Under the pieces are notes generated by a model that was not told the origin of the DNA, searched no databases, and saw only the letters and a program-made list of their open reading frames with translations. From JBNKHG01 sp050290225 (GTDB lineage: Bacteria > Pseudomonadota > Gammaproteobacteria > Pseudomonadales > Cellvibrionaceae), in the NCBI GenBank assembly GCA_050290225.1, contig JBNKHG010000057.1:124001-188000 (forward strand): a stretch of DNA of 64,000 nt, written 5' to 3'. The translations under genes and the position numbers were made by a program. Below are positions 1-9,395 of the stretch, one piece after another (the stretch's first letter is position 1; each line of letters begins with the position of its first letter).

Positions 1-1449
1 AATGAGAAGTTGCTGTTGGGCTTTCGCGCCAAACTGTTTCGACACTTGCAGGATTTGTCTTTTTCCTATCATGACAGAAAAGGCTCCGCGGATTCCATTT
101 ATCGAATTCAGTACGACACCTATTCGTTGCAAAACGTGGCGACAGAGGGGCTGATTCCCCTGGTAACGGGTATCACCATGCTGGTGTCGATGATCTGCAT
201 CATGTTGCGAATTGACTGGCTGTTGGCGCTGGTGGCGTTGGCTGTTCTGCCGCTGATCGTTGTGATGACCAATATTTCCCGCAATATTCTTCGGGAGCGA
301 TGGGCGATATTAAAAGAGCATGAAAGTTCCGCCATGTCTGTAATTCAGGAAACGCTGTCAGCGTTAAGGGTCGTCAAGGCTTTTGGCAAGGAAGAACATG
401 AGAGCAAACGTTTTGTAGCCCAGTCTGACAAGGTTGTTAAAGATCAGATGCGTGTGGCGTTTCTGGGGGGGGGATTTGATCTTTGTATCGGCGTAACGAC
501 GGCATTTGGAACGGCGATTGTTTTGGTGCTTGGCGTTTATCACGTTCAGTCTGGCATTATTACACTGGGAGAATTGCTGCTGGTTATGGCCTATCTCGCT
601 CAGTTGTATGCACCGTTAAGTTCGATCAGTAATCAAGTGGCAGAGCTGCAATCCTCCCTGGCGGGTGCTGAGCGAGTGTTTTCCGTATTGGATCACGAGC
701 CTCGGGTCAAGACCAAATCGAACGCAAAACCACTCGATACCGCTGCCGGTGCGATAGCGTTCAGGTACGTGACTTTCAGCTACGACGACGGTGCGCCGGT
801 CATCAATAACGTTTCTTTCGACGTGCCTCCACACGCTCGTGTCGGTATTTACGGCCCCACGGGTGCGGGAAAAACAACCCTTGTCAGCCTAATGCTGCGT
901 TTTTACGACCCGGATGAAGGGCAGATATTACTGGATGGAACGGATTTGAAAGATTATTCGCTTGGAGATCTTCGAGAGCAGTTTGCAATGGTACTGCAGG
1001 AGCCCATTCTATTCTCCGCAAGTGTTGCAGAAAATATCGCCTATTCTCGCCCCGAGGCGAGAAAGGAGGAGATTGTGGCAGCAGCCAAAGCCGCTAACGC
1101 CCATGAGTTCATTGCAGGTCTGAAAGACGGTTATGACACTCTGGTCGGTGAGCGGGGGATGCGATTATCCGGGGGCGAAAGACAGCGTATTTCTCTGGCG
1201 CGTGCATTCCTGAAGGATGCCCCTATCCTGATATTGGACGAACCGACAAGCTCGGTCGACCTTAAAACTGAAGCGGTCATAGTGGATGCCATGGATCGCC
1301 TCATGTCAGGGCGCACCACTTTTATGATTGCACATCGAATGAGTACCCTGGAACACTGTAATCTCTGGATTCGCCTGGAACGTGGTTGTGCAGCTTATCT
1401 GGAAACCTCGCCCCCTGCGATAATTAAAGAGGTGCGACAGGTTTCCTAA
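1..1449 (+). CDS. ABC exporter, fused permease-ATPase (5' end cut by window)
   Basis: This is the C-terminal part of an MsbA/LipA-type half-transporter that pumps a lipid-linked or hydrophobic substrate across the inner membrane using ATP. The frame is open from base 1, so the true start lies upstream. Roughly the first 220 residues hold the last membrane helices of the exporter domain. The nucleotide-binding domain follows, with Walker A GPTGAGKTT near residue 283, the signature LSGGERQR near 388, Walker B ILILDEP near 410 and the H-loop histidine in IAHR. It is the first gene of a co-directional run with glycosyltransferase-like genes (about 45 bp to the next), so the cargo is probably the glycan or glycolipid made by them. 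The family is certain and the substrate is inferred. Confidence 0.9.
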   Translation, partial: NEKLLLGFRAKLFRHLQDLSFSYHDRKGSADSIYRIQYDTYSLQNVATEGLIPLVTGITMLVSMICIMLRIDWLLALVALAVLPLIVVMTNISRNILRERWAILKEHESSAMSVIQETLSALRVVKAFGKEEHESKRFVAQSDKVVKDQMRVAFLGGGFDLCIGVTTAFGTAIVLVLGVYHVQSGIITLGELLLVMAYLAQLYAPLSSISNQVAELQSSLAGAERVFSVLDHEPRVKTKSNAKPLDTAAGAIAFRYVTFSYDDGAPVINNVSFDVPPHARVGIYGPTGAGKTTLVSLMLRFYDPDEGQILLDGTDLKDYSLGDLREQFAMVLQEPILFSASVAENIAYSRPEARKEEIVAAAKAANAHEFIAGLKDGYDTLVGERGMRLSGGERQRISLARAFLKDAPILILDEPTSSVDLKTEAVIVDAMDRLMSGRTTFMIAHRMSTLEHCNLWIRLERGCAAYLETSPPAIIKEVRQVS

Positions 1450-1494
1450 CGTAAAAAATTTTCAATGTTCACCTGTCGTGGTAGAGGTTTAGCG

Positions 1495-2772
1495 GTGTCT
1501 CCACTTCGAATTATTGTAACCGGTTTGATTGCACAACACCCCAAACTGGGCGGTGTCAGTTGGGACTACCTGCAGTATGTTGTGGGGTTGGCGAGGCTGG
1601 GCCACGATGTTTACTACTTTGAAGATTCCGGCCAATGGCCCTACAACCTTGATGGTGGAACCTCAGGTGACCAGTGGGTAGCCCATGATTGTAAACCCAA
1701 CGTCGAAAACCTGGCAAAAATTATGGCCCGCTTTGGGTTAGCGGATAAATGGGCATACCATTTTCCGATTAAATCCGAATGGTTTGGCCTGCCTGCCGGG
1801 CAACGCCAGGACGTTATTCGTACAGCGGATATGTTGATTAATGTATCCGGCACCCTTGAGCGACCGGAGAATTATCGATCGGTTTCCCGAATGGCATACA
1901 TTGACTCAGACCCCGTTTTTACTCAGATAAAACTGAAGTTAAGCCGTGGTCAGGAAAAGTTTCAGGAAAACGTCGGTGTTCACGATGTGTACTTCAGCTT
2001 TGGGGAACATTTTTCCAACGCTGAACTGATGACAGATCATATCTGGTACCCCACCAGGCAACCCATTGTGCTTTCTGAGTGGCGGGCTTGCCAGAATCCC
2101 CGGAATGTATTCACAACCGTGATGAGCTGGACCAGCTACAAACCGCTGGAGTATGACGGCCGGAAATTTGGACAGAAGGACATGGAGTTCAGGCGATTTC
2201 TTGCGTTGCCACAAATGGTGGGTGCCGGCTTGCTGGAAATCGCGATGAGTGGAACCCGTCACATGAACTGGGAAGGCGAAGACCAGGGGGAGACAGCCAA
2301 CTCGGTGTCCGACAAGGGTAATCCGCCGGCGGAGACGCTCCAGGAATTCCTGAATGGACAAGGGTGGCGCACGGTCAATGCCTACCGGCAGTGTTCGGAC
2401 TTGGACAGCTACAGAGACTATATCGAGTCCTCAAAAGCCGAATGGAGTGTTGCCAAGAACGGTTATGTCAGGGGCCAGGTGGGTTGGTTCAGTTGTCGTT
2501 CCGCCTGCTACCTCGCGGCAGGCAGGCCCGTAGTGGTGCAAGATACGGGATTCGGGCCGGTACTGCCTGTCGGTGAGGGTATTCTCTCCTTTAACACGGT
2601 CAATGAAGCTGCCACCGCCATAGACGCCGTGCAAACCAGCTACAGCCGGCATGCCAGGGCTGCTCGGGACATTGCCGAAGAATACTTTGATTCTGGTCGT
2701 GTTTTGACGGCGTTGATTGACGCGATTGCCATGGGTTCAAGCAAAGGCCGGAAAACGGGGAGTGGGCGATGA
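1495..2772 (+). CDS. glycosyltransferase-like protein, paralog 1
   Basis: This is a member of an unusual GT-B-like family present four times in this locus. An N-terminal Rossmann-type half has a Gly-Gly-Val loop followed by LGHDVYYFED. The middle carries DSDPVFTQIK and a TTVMSW...YDG..FGQKDMEF block. The C-terminal half (about residues 320-400) has EWSVAKNGYV...GWFSCRSACYLAAGRPVVVQDTGF, the typical GT-B donor-site layout. A GTG at 1495 behind AGAGG is preferred to the upstream ATG at 1465, which has no ribosome-binding site. It carries an insertion of about 25 residues (around 265-290, rich in Glu/Asn) absent from the other copies. The next gene overlaps it by ATGA. A sugar-transfer role is inferred from fold and context, and donor and acceptor are unknown. 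Confidence 0.75.
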   Translation: MSPLRIIVTGLIAQHPKLGGVSWDYLQYVVGLARLGHDVYYFEDSGQWPYNLDGGTSGDQWVAHDCKPNVENLAKIMARFGLADKWAYHFPIKSEWFGLPAGQRQDVIRTADMLINVSGTLERPENYRSVSRMAYIDSDPVFTQIKLKLSRGQEKFQENVGVHDVYFSFGEHFSNAELMTDHIWYPTRQPIVLSEWRACQNPRNVFTTVMSWTSYKPLEYDGRKFGQKDMEFRRFLALPQMVGAGLLEIAMSGTRHMNWEGEDQGETANSVSDKGNPPAETLQEFLNGQGWRTVNAYRQCSDLDSYRDYIESSKAEWSVAKNGYVRGQVGWFSCRSACYLAAGRPVVVQDTGFGPVLPVGEGILSFNTVNEAATAIDAVQTSYSRHARAARDIAEEYFDSGRVLTALIDAIAMGSSKGRKTGSGR

Positions 2773-3662
2773 GGGTGCTGGTCTCAGGCTGGTTCAGCTT
2801 CGATGGCATGGGGGCGACGGCGGGCGATCTGCTGGCACGAGATCTTGTCTGTCAATGGTTACGGCAGGCGGGAATTCCGTTGGATATCGCCAATGCTTCT
2901 CCGTTCTGTGGGGGGGTCGACTGGAAAGCCGCAAGTCCGCAGCAATATACGGATGTCGTGTTTGTGTGTGGCCCCTTTGGCAATGGCTGGCCTGTAGACG
3001 AATTTCTGGAGCGGTACGCATCCTGCCGTCTTCATGGTTTGAATCTCAGTATGTTGCAGGAACTCTCGGAGTGGAATCCGTTCGATTTTTTAATGGAACG
3101 AGACAGTTCAAGCGAGGTGCGGCCGGACCTGGTGTTTCTGACGGATCAACAGTTAGTGCCTGTTGTCGGTGTGGTGTTGATTCAACAGCAAAAGGAATAT
3201 TCATCCGGAGCACTTCACGAGAAAGCGAATGGGGCGCTTGAAAAATTACTGGAAAGCCGGGAAGTATCGCGGGTTTCGATTGACACGCGACTCGACTTGA
3301 ATGCAACCGGTCTGCGTACATCGGCGGAAGTTGAATCCTTGATTGCAAAGACGGACGTGGTCGTGACGACACGTCTGCATGGATTGGTATTGGCCATCAA
3401 GCATGATATCCCAGTGTTAGCGATAGATCCCATTGCTGGCGGAGCGAAAGTGCACCGGCAGGCGAAGGTCATCGGTTGGCCTATTATCATCACTGCAGAT
3501 CAAATCACGGACGAGAGGCTGAACGGGGCATTTGATTATTGCCAGGGTGATGAAGCGAAAGAAAGAGCCGTGGCGTGTCACAAAACGGCCGTGGAAAGAA
3601 TGTCGTCCGCTGCCGGAATCTTTTTGGAATCATTGCAGGGTGGTAGTTCGTTGTCAGGGTAG
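2769..3662 (+). CDS. polysaccharide pyruvyl transferase-like protein
   Basis: This 297-residue protein resembles the polysaccharide pyruvyl transferase family, which adds pyruvate ketals to sugars from phosphoenolpyruvate. The diagnostic C-terminal segment is TTRLHGLVLAIKHDIPVLAI near residues 198-217, with the conserved Arg-Leu-His-Gly. An early VFVCGPFG segment fits the N-terminal Rossmann half. Its start overlaps the stop of the preceding glycosyltransferase (ATGA), so the two are probably translationally coupled. It is shorter than many family members. It would decorate the glycan made by the neighbouring enzymes; this role is inferred. Confidence 0.75.
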   Translation: MRVLVSGWFSFDGMGATAGDLLARDLVCQWLRQAGIPLDIANASPFCGGVDWKAASPQQYTDVVFVCGPFGNGWPVDEFLERYASCRLHGLNLSMLQELSEWNPFDFLMERDSSSEVRPDLVFLTDQQLVPVVGVVLIQQQKEYSSGALHEKANGALEKLLESREVSRVSIDTRLDLNATGLRTSAEVESLIAKTDVVVTTRLHGLVLAIKHDIPVLAIDPIAGGAKVHRQAKVIGWPIIITADQITDERLNGAFDYCQGDEAKERAVACHKTAVERMSSAAGIFLESLQGGSSLSG

Positions 3663-3689
3663 TGGTTAGTTGTCGAGAAGCGTGGATTA

Positions 3690-4835
3690 ATGGCGAAGAT
3701 CATTATTGCGACATACATGGTGCGTTATCCGTTGGGCGGAATGCTCTCTTGGGCATTACAGTGGCCCCTTGGACTGCATCGCCTCGGGCACGACGTCCAC
3801 GTGGTAGAAAAGGCGAATTATGACAGTGCCTGTTTTGATCCGGTAAAGGGCAACAGCAGTAATGATGGTCGCTGCGGATTTTCTGTCGTTAACACATTGC
3901 TGGAACGTCTTGGACTGGGAGGCAGACTGATTTTTGTGGACTTTTCAAACCAGGTTCATGGGGCTAGTGCTCTGCAGCTTGAGAGGCTCTTTAAATCGGC
4001 GGATCTGTTGGTTGATATCGGTAATCATGGTGCCTGGTTGCCAGAGGCCGCTGCCGCGGAGATTGAGACAGTCGTGGTGGACGGTGAGCCTGGATTTACG
4101 CAAATGAAAATGGAAAGCAGCGCTGGAGAAGACTGCGCCAGGGGCGGGTTTAATCATTATTACACCAACGGAGCCAATATTGGAACCGAGCGAAGTTGTG
4201 TGCCGACGGCAGGCAAGAGATGGAAACACATTTTCAATCCAGTGGTGACCGATCTTTTTTCTCCAAGCGCTCCGCCCCCGAATTCGTCGTTTACCACGGT
4301 AATGAATTGGCAATCACATGATCCTGTTCGCTACGACGGCCAGCTCTACGGTCAGAAAGACATGGAGTTCTCTCGCTTTATGGACCTGCCAAAACACGTA
4401 TATACCAAACTCGAAGTTGCCGTAGCCGGCAAATTCCCTCGGGATGAATTGCTGGATTCGGGGTGGTTGCTTCGGGATGCTCACAAAGTCACCGCGTCTA
4501 TATACTCCTATATCAACTACATTGAAGCATCTCGTGGCGAGTTCAGTGTCTGCAAAAATGTGTTTGTAGCAACGCGGTCCGGCTGGTTCAGCGATCGCAG
4601 TGCAGTGTATTTGTCCAGCGGTCGGCCGGTGGTACTACAGGACACCGGCTTCAGTGAGCATCTCCCCTGCGGTCGCGGCTTGTTTGCCGTCAATTCGATG
4701 GAGGAAGCCGCTGGTGCCATAGAGGAAATTAACAGAGATCCTCTTCGCCACTCGCGGTGGGGGGCTGAACTGGCACGCGAATATCTGGATACAAGCATCG
4801 TTCTCGGGAAGTTCATTGATGAACTGGGCATCTAG
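3690..4835 (+). CDS. glycosyltransferase-like protein, paralog 2
   Basis: This is the second copy of the four-member GT-B-like family (381 residues). It shows the same landmarks: a YPLGGMLSWAL loop, LGHDVHVVEKA, DGEPGFTQMK, TTVMNWQS...YDGQLYGQKDMEF and the C-terminal GEFSVCKN...GWFSDRSAVYLSSGRPVVLQDTGF. The VEKA variant and the CYDP/CFDP segment after it make it closer to the minus-strand copy at 8202-9347 than to copies 1 and 3. It overlaps the following gene by 17 bp. The protein has no signal peptide or membrane helix, so it is expected in the cytoplasm. The specific reaction is unknown. Confidence 0.75.
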   Translation: MAKIIIATYMVRYPLGGMLSWALQWPLGLHRLGHDVHVVEKANYDSACFDPVKGNSSNDGRCGFSVVNTLLERLGLGGRLIFVDFSNQVHGASALQLERLFKSADLLVDIGNHGAWLPEAAAAEIETVVVDGEPGFTQMKMESSAGEDCARGGFNHYYTNGANIGTERSCVPTAGKRWKHIFNPVVTDLFSPSAPPPNSSFTTVMNWQSHDPVRYDGQLYGQKDMEFSRFMDLPKHVYTKLEVAVAGKFPRDELLDSGWLLRDAHKVTASIYSYINYIEASRGEFSVCKNVFVATRSGWFSDRSAVYLSSGRPVVLQDTGFSEHLPCGRGLFAVNSMEEAAGAIEEINRDPLRHSRWGAELAREYLDTSIVLGKFIDELGI

Positions 4836-6048
4836 CGCTCACACGAATTCCCTTCGTATTGTGGTACTCGGCTACATCGTACGCTGTCCGATCGGAGGCA
4901 TGGCCTGGCATCATCTGCAGTATGTCATGGGGCTGGCTAACCTTGGACATGACGTCTACTTCTTCGAAGACAGCGGAGACGATCCCTGGGCCTGTTATGA
5001 CCCGGTCAGGAATATTTGCGATCCGGATCCTTCCTACGGACTCGCGTTTATTGAAAAAGTATTCGACGCCGTTGATCTTTCCGGGCGCTGGGCCTATCAC
5101 GATGCTATGGGAGAGCAATGGTTTGGCCCTGCCGCTGATCGCGTTAAAGCGCTTTCCAATAGCGCCGATTTAGTACTAAACCTGTCGGGTGCCAATGTGC
5201 TTCGCCCGTGGGTGCTTCAGGTTCCAACGCGGGTATATGTGGATACCGATCCGGTCTTCACTCAAATACGCCATCTCAAGAACCCTTCACGGCTGGAGCG
5301 AGCACGCCTACATACCCATTTTTTAACGTTTGGAGAAAATTGGGGGAAGCCGGGATGCGGCATCCCGGACGATGGCATTCATTGGACCTCAACCCGACAA
5401 CCCATTGTTCTGGATGCATGGCCAGCCACTCCATCGCCCAAGGACGGTCGATTCACGACGGTGATGCAGTGGGACAAGAGCATTCAGGATGTCCCCCTTG
5501 AGTCGATGGGGATCAGGTACGGCAAGAAAGCCGACTCCTTTGGGCCGTTTTTCGATCTGCCCAAACGAACCCGGACGCCCCTTGAAATTACGCTGGGCGG
5601 TAGTGATGCCCCCCGCAAGGCACTGCGGGACAACGGTTGGATGATATCTAATCCCCATACGGTGGCACGAGATCCGTGGACCTACCGGCATTATATTCAA
5701 CAATCCAGGGGAGAGTTTAGTGTCGCTAAAGAGGGATATGTCATAGCGCGGAGCGGGTGGTTTAGCGAGCGCAGCGCCTGTTACCTGTCGAGTGGGCGCC
5801 CTGTCTTGCTGCAGGAGACGGGATTTTGTGATTGGCTACCCACAGGGGAGGGTGTTGTCAGTTTCAGGACCATCGATGAGGCGCTGAATGGTATTGATAA
5901 AATCAATAGACAATATTCCGATCACTGTGAAGCGGCCAGGGGTATTGCTGAAGCCTGGTTTGATGCCGGAAAAGTGTTGTCGGCGCTAATCGATTTCTCT
6001 ATGTCTCCTCCGCAAACCGGGAATAGCGCCACTGGAGCCAGTCCGTGA
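4819..6048 (+). CDS. glycosyltransferase-like protein, paralog 3
   Basis: This is the third copy of the family, with CPIGGMAWHHLQYVMGL, LGHDVYFFEDSG, DTDPVFTQIR and the C-terminal GEFSVAKEGYV...GWFSERSACYLSSGRPVLLQETGF. The FFEDSG version groups it with paralog 1. Its YGQKDMEF block is changed to YGKKADSF, the only copy in which that motif is not kept, which may mean a different sugar specificity. An ATG at 4819 is chosen because a TTG lies immediately before it; the gene overlaps its upstream neighbour. Its stop overlaps the GTG start of the next gene (GTGA). Confidence 0.75.
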   Translation: MNWASSAHTNSLRIVVLGYIVRCPIGGMAWHHLQYVMGLANLGHDVYFFEDSGDDPWACYDPVRNICDPDPSYGLAFIEKVFDAVDLSGRWAYHDAMGEQWFGPAADRVKALSNSADLVLNLSGANVLRPWVLQVPTRVYVDTDPVFTQIRHLKNPSRLERARLHTHFLTFGENWGKPGCGIPDDGIHWTSTRQPIVLDAWPATPSPKDGRFTTVMQWDKSIQDVPLESMGIRYGKKADSFGPFFDLPKRTRTPLEITLGGSDAPRKALRDNGWMISNPHTVARDPWTYRHYIQQSRGEFSVAKEGYVIARSGWFSERSACYLSSGRPVLLQETGFCDWLPTGEGVVSFRTIDEALNGIDKINRQYSDHCEAARGIAEAWFDAGKVLSALIDFSMSPPQTGNSATGASP

Positions 6049-8114
6049 TTGGCTTCAACCAAGTGTTATTGATGATGTTGCTTATCGGCATCCCCGCCAT
6101 GGGAGGTGCGAATGTCAATGGACCGCCCGCCGGCCGTTTTCTTTCCCTGTTTGTACCCCAAGCCGATGTGCGGCCAGTGATCGATGGGTTTTTGACAGAG
6201 GATGAGTGGCGCCCTGCTGCCATTGCCACCCGTTTTTGGATGCCTTTAGAGCAGCGGTGGCCTTCGGAACAAACTGAAGTGCTTGTGTTGGCTGACAGCG
6301 AATTCCTCTATATCGCTTTTCGCTGTTATGACAGCAAGCCCGAGTTGATCGAAGCATCCCAGCTCAGACGTGACAAGGGGTTGGGATTTGATGATCAGGT
6401 CATTGTCGAACTGGATCCCTTTCATAATCACCGGGAAGTTTCCAAATTCCTGGTCAATGCAAAAGGGACACAGGAGGACTTTGCCGGCGGTGGCCGGGCT
6501 GACAAAATTGGATGGAAAGGGGATTGGTATGCCGCCAGCAGGGTGACCTCCTTTGGGTGGACCGCTGAAATTGCCATACCCTTTGGCATCTTGAATTACG
6601 ACGAGGGGCATACGTTTGGCGTGAACTTCAAGCGCTATCATTACCGAACCCGGGAGTGGAGTGTTTGGGCGGATACCGGCCTTCATCAACGGGAGGAGGA
6701 AATGGCCCACCTGACGGCCATGAAGCTGCCGGAGAAAACCAATGGTAATCCATGGACCTATATGCCCTATCTATTGATAGGGCGAAACATTCCCGACAAG
6801 GAGGGGGATGTGCGTGACCATTACGGTACCGCCGGGCTGGACATTCGTTACCAACCTAAACCCCATGTCACCGGTGTCTTATCGCTCAATCCTGATTTTA
6901 GCCAGCTTGAAAGCCAGGTTACAGATATTGATTTCAGTGATAATGAGAAACTGGTGAACGATCCGAGGCCGTTTTATCAGGAAGGGGCTAACTATTTCGG
7001 AGCTGGTAAGGATCTTTTGTATTTTTACTCTGTTCGCGTACCCGATTTCAATGTGGGGGCGAAATACTTCGCCCAGCAGGGGGCCTGGCAATCGGGGCTG
7101 TTGATGGCGCAGGCGCCGGATGATCGGTGGGATTCGGTAGCAAGGGCCACTTATGCATTCGATACGACACACAATATGACGGGCATGTTGGTGGCGACGG
7201 ATAGGAAAGACCTTTCGAACCAGTTGGTGATGGGCCGTTTTGACGGACGTCGTTCTTCAGGTCTGAACTACCGGTTTGAGACTGCTTTTTCAAACACCGA
7301 TAGCACCCGTATCAGCAGTACTACTGTCGATAGCTCTGAAATTGACCTGGGTTCAGCCAGTCAATTTGACTTGGGTTGGGATGGCAATTTCTGGTGGGTG
7401 AGCAGCTCTATTGATTACTTCGGTCGGGAGTTCTTCCCTGCCAACGGCATTCAGAATAGCGACGAGGTGGGAACAAGGGGGCTGGGTTTTTCCAGCGGTT
7501 ATTACCGGACTTATCTCGAAAGCGTTCTGCGGGAAGTCAATTTCTCTATAGCCTGGGATGGGCGCGATACGGTCTCCGGAACCACACAGCGTCGTATTTG
7601 GTCTTTAGGGGGCAGTATCGAAACAGCGCATCAGATAAGAAGCGGACTTTACTACTATTACGGTGAATACCGCCCGCTGAGCGACTTCGGGCGTGGTGAA
7701 TTCTCGGACGATATTCGAGACGACCGTTTTTGGACGGGCACACTGGATTTCAACACGCGAAGTAATCGATTGAACTATGGGGTCAGCTATTCCGACGGGT
7801 ATTTGGGAGGGGATGATTATCGGTATGTTATCGGATATGCCAAAATTTCGCCGACGCTTTCGACTTCCCTAAAGGTGACAACGGAAAGGCTGGAAAATTT
7901 TGGCGCTTTTGAACAGTCGACCTTTCAGGGAACCTGGGATTTTACCCGCAATGACGGAGTATCCTTTCGGTACATCGATTCTGATGATGGTAGCTATAAG
8001 CGATTGGCTTACCGGAGGACCGTTCGAAAGGGTATGGATATTTTTGCAGTGTACAATAAGGACTTGGCGGCAAAAGAGGAATTTTCGATAAAGTTGCTAA
8101 GTACTTTCCGCTGA
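6045..8114 (+). CDS. CBM9-like / DUF5916-type outer-membrane protein
   Basis: This 689-residue exported protein has a signal peptide of about 22 residues (LLMMLLIGIPAMGGA) followed by a carbohydrate-binding module 9-like domain (about residues 38-220). That domain has the family layout 'VRPVIDGFLTEDEW', 'LYIAFRCYDS', 'DDQVIVELDP' and 'WTAEIAIPF'. The rest is rich in alternating aromatic and polar strands and ends in Phe-Arg, as in outer-membrane beta-barrels; CBM9 plus barrel is the DUF5916 architecture. It starts with GTG overlapping the stop of paralog 3 and so belongs to the same operon. A plausible role is binding or translocating the glycan at the outer membrane. Function in this family is not established. 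Confidence 0.7.
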   Translation: MIGFNQVLLMMLLIGIPAMGGANVNGPPAGRFLSLFVPQADVRPVIDGFLTEDEWRPAAIATRFWMPLEQRWPSEQTEVLVLADSEFLYIAFRCYDSKPELIEASQLRRDKGLGFDDQVIVELDPFHNHREVSKFLVNAKGTQEDFAGGGRADKIGWKGDWYAASRVTSFGWTAEIAIPFGILNYDEGHTFGVNFKRYHYRTREWSVWADTGLHQREEEMAHLTAMKLPEKTNGNPWTYMPYLLIGRNIPDKEGDVRDHYGTAGLDIRYQPKPHVTGVLSLNPDFSQLESQVTDIDFSDNEKLVNDPRPFYQEGANYFGAGKDLLYFYSVRVPDFNVGAKYFAQQGAWQSGLLMAQAPDDRWDSVARATYAFDTTHNMTGMLVATDRKDLSNQLVMGRFDGRRSSGLNYRFETAFSNTDSTRISSTTVDSSEIDLGSASQFDLGWDGNFWWVSSSIDYFGREFFPANGIQNSDEVGTRGLGFSSGYYRTYLESVLREVNFSIAWDGRDTVSGTTQRRIWSLGGSIETAHQIRSGLYYYYGEYRPLSDFGRGEFSDDIRDDRFWTGTLDFNTRSNRLNYGVSYSDGYLGGDDYRYVIGYAKISPTLSTSLKVTTERLENFGAFEQSTFQGTWDFTRNDGVSFRYIDSDDGSYKRLAYRRTVRKGMDIFAVYNKDLAAKEEFSIKLLSTFR

Positions 8115-8201
8115 GTGCTTGGGGAGCCCATGGCGGCCTGTCGGTGAATCGTCAACTCAGGTAGCAGGGTCTCGTCGTGCTGTTTTTCGACACGCCGTAT
8201 T

Positions 8202-9347
8202 TCAGGGGAGTCCAAGCTCGCTGGCCAGGCGTTTCACTATTTTTTTTGCGTCCAGGTACTCATGGGCGATTTCGCGCGCCCATTTCGAGTGTTTGTCATA
8301 ATCGGCATAAATACTGTTAATGGCAGCCGTGGCTTCTTCAAGCGTACTAAAAGCGTGAAGGCCCTCTCCACAAGGTATATGCTCGGAAAACCCGGTTTCC
8401 TGTTGCACCACGGGATTTCCACTGTGTAGGTAATAGGCTGCCCGATCGCCGAACCAGCCACAATGGGTTTGTACGAAAGCGTTCTTCGCGACACTGAATT
8501 CAGCCATCGAGTTTGCGATGTAATTTCTGTAGGAGTCGATAGTGATGGTGATGTCGTCTGCGTCTTTTACAATCCACCCGTGGTCAGTAAGACGTTCTCT
8601 GGGAACGCTTGATCCCGATACCGCAACTTCCAACGGCGGCTCAACGTGTGTGGGGAGTTCAATAAATTTTTCAAATTCCATGTCCTTCTGCCCATAGGTA
8701 TTCCCTTTATATTCGAAAGCTTTGTTCGACTGCCAATTCATCACAGTCGTGATTGACGGGTTGTTGCCTGAGGATGCTTCGAATGGCATGTCCAGCAGGG
8801 AAGGGGAGATGAGCGGTTTCCAATGGATGCCTGAGGTTGGAACTTCACAGCCAGCCCTCCCGATATTAAGCCCGGCAGTGTAGTATTCATTGTATGTCGG
8901 GATAGACGCCTTGGCGTCAATCATGTTGGCCAGTTTCATTTGAAACCAGCCGGGCTCGCCATCGATAAAAACTCGCATCGGGACACCGGCCGTCTCTTCC
9001 TGCCAGGCGGCCCATTCAAGATCGATAAAAATGTCAGTGGAATGGAACACAGATTTCAGTTTTTCCGGTGACATGCCGTAATAATGATTATTGACGTCGA
9101 CAAAGCACCAGTTATTTTCGAGTTGGTACCTGGCCAGAAGTGAGTTGATTACGGACCTGCCATAGCTGCTGTCATCGCCCATCGTCCGTTTGGAGGGGTC
9201 ATAACACGCATATTCCCATTCTGCCTTTTCGACGAAGTAAACGTCATGCCCCAAGTATTTGAAAGCGGCCAAATAGGAAAGCACCCATTGATTCATGCCG
9301 CCCATGGGATATTGAATCATGGTGCCATTCAGGGTAATGCGTGCCAT
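8202..9347 (-). CDS. glycosyltransferase-like protein, paralog 4
   Basis: This is the fourth copy of the locus-specific GT-B-like family, on the opposite strand and convergent with the DUF5916 gene. Landmarks are YPMGGMNQWVL, LGHDVYFVEKAEWEYACYDP, DGEPGWFQMK, TTVMNWQS...YKGNTYGQKDMEF and AEFSVAKNAFV...GWFGDRAAYYLHSGNPVVQQETGF. It resembles paralog 2 most (VEKA, DGEPG). It lies about 48 bp downstream of the deacetylase-like gene in a three-gene minus operon. The presence of diverged copies on both strands argues for successive glycan-building steps, not for a recent duplication. The substrate is unknown. Confidence 0.75.
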   Translation of the reverse strand: MARITLNGTMIQYPMGGMNQWVLSYLAAFKYLGHDVYFVEKAEWEYACYDPSKRTMGDDSSYGRSVINSLLARYQLENNWCFVDVNNHYYGMSPEKLKSVFHSTDIFIDLEWAAWQEETAGVPMRVFIDGEPGWFQMKLANMIDAKASIPTYNEYYTAGLNIGRAGCEVPTSGIHWKPLISPSLLDMPFEASSGNNPSITTVMNWQSNKAFEYKGNTYGQKDMEFEKFIELPTHVEPPLEVAVSGSSVPRERLTDHGWIVKDADDITITIDSYRNYIANSMAEFSVAKNAFVQTHCGWFGDRAAYYLHSGNPVVQQETGFSEHIPCGEGLHAFSTLEEATAAINSIYADYDKHSKWAREIAHEYLDAKKIVKRLASELGLP

Positions 9348-9395
9348 AGCCAGTGTCCGTTCTGTCTCTGGGTAGTAACAAGCTTCACAAAATGC

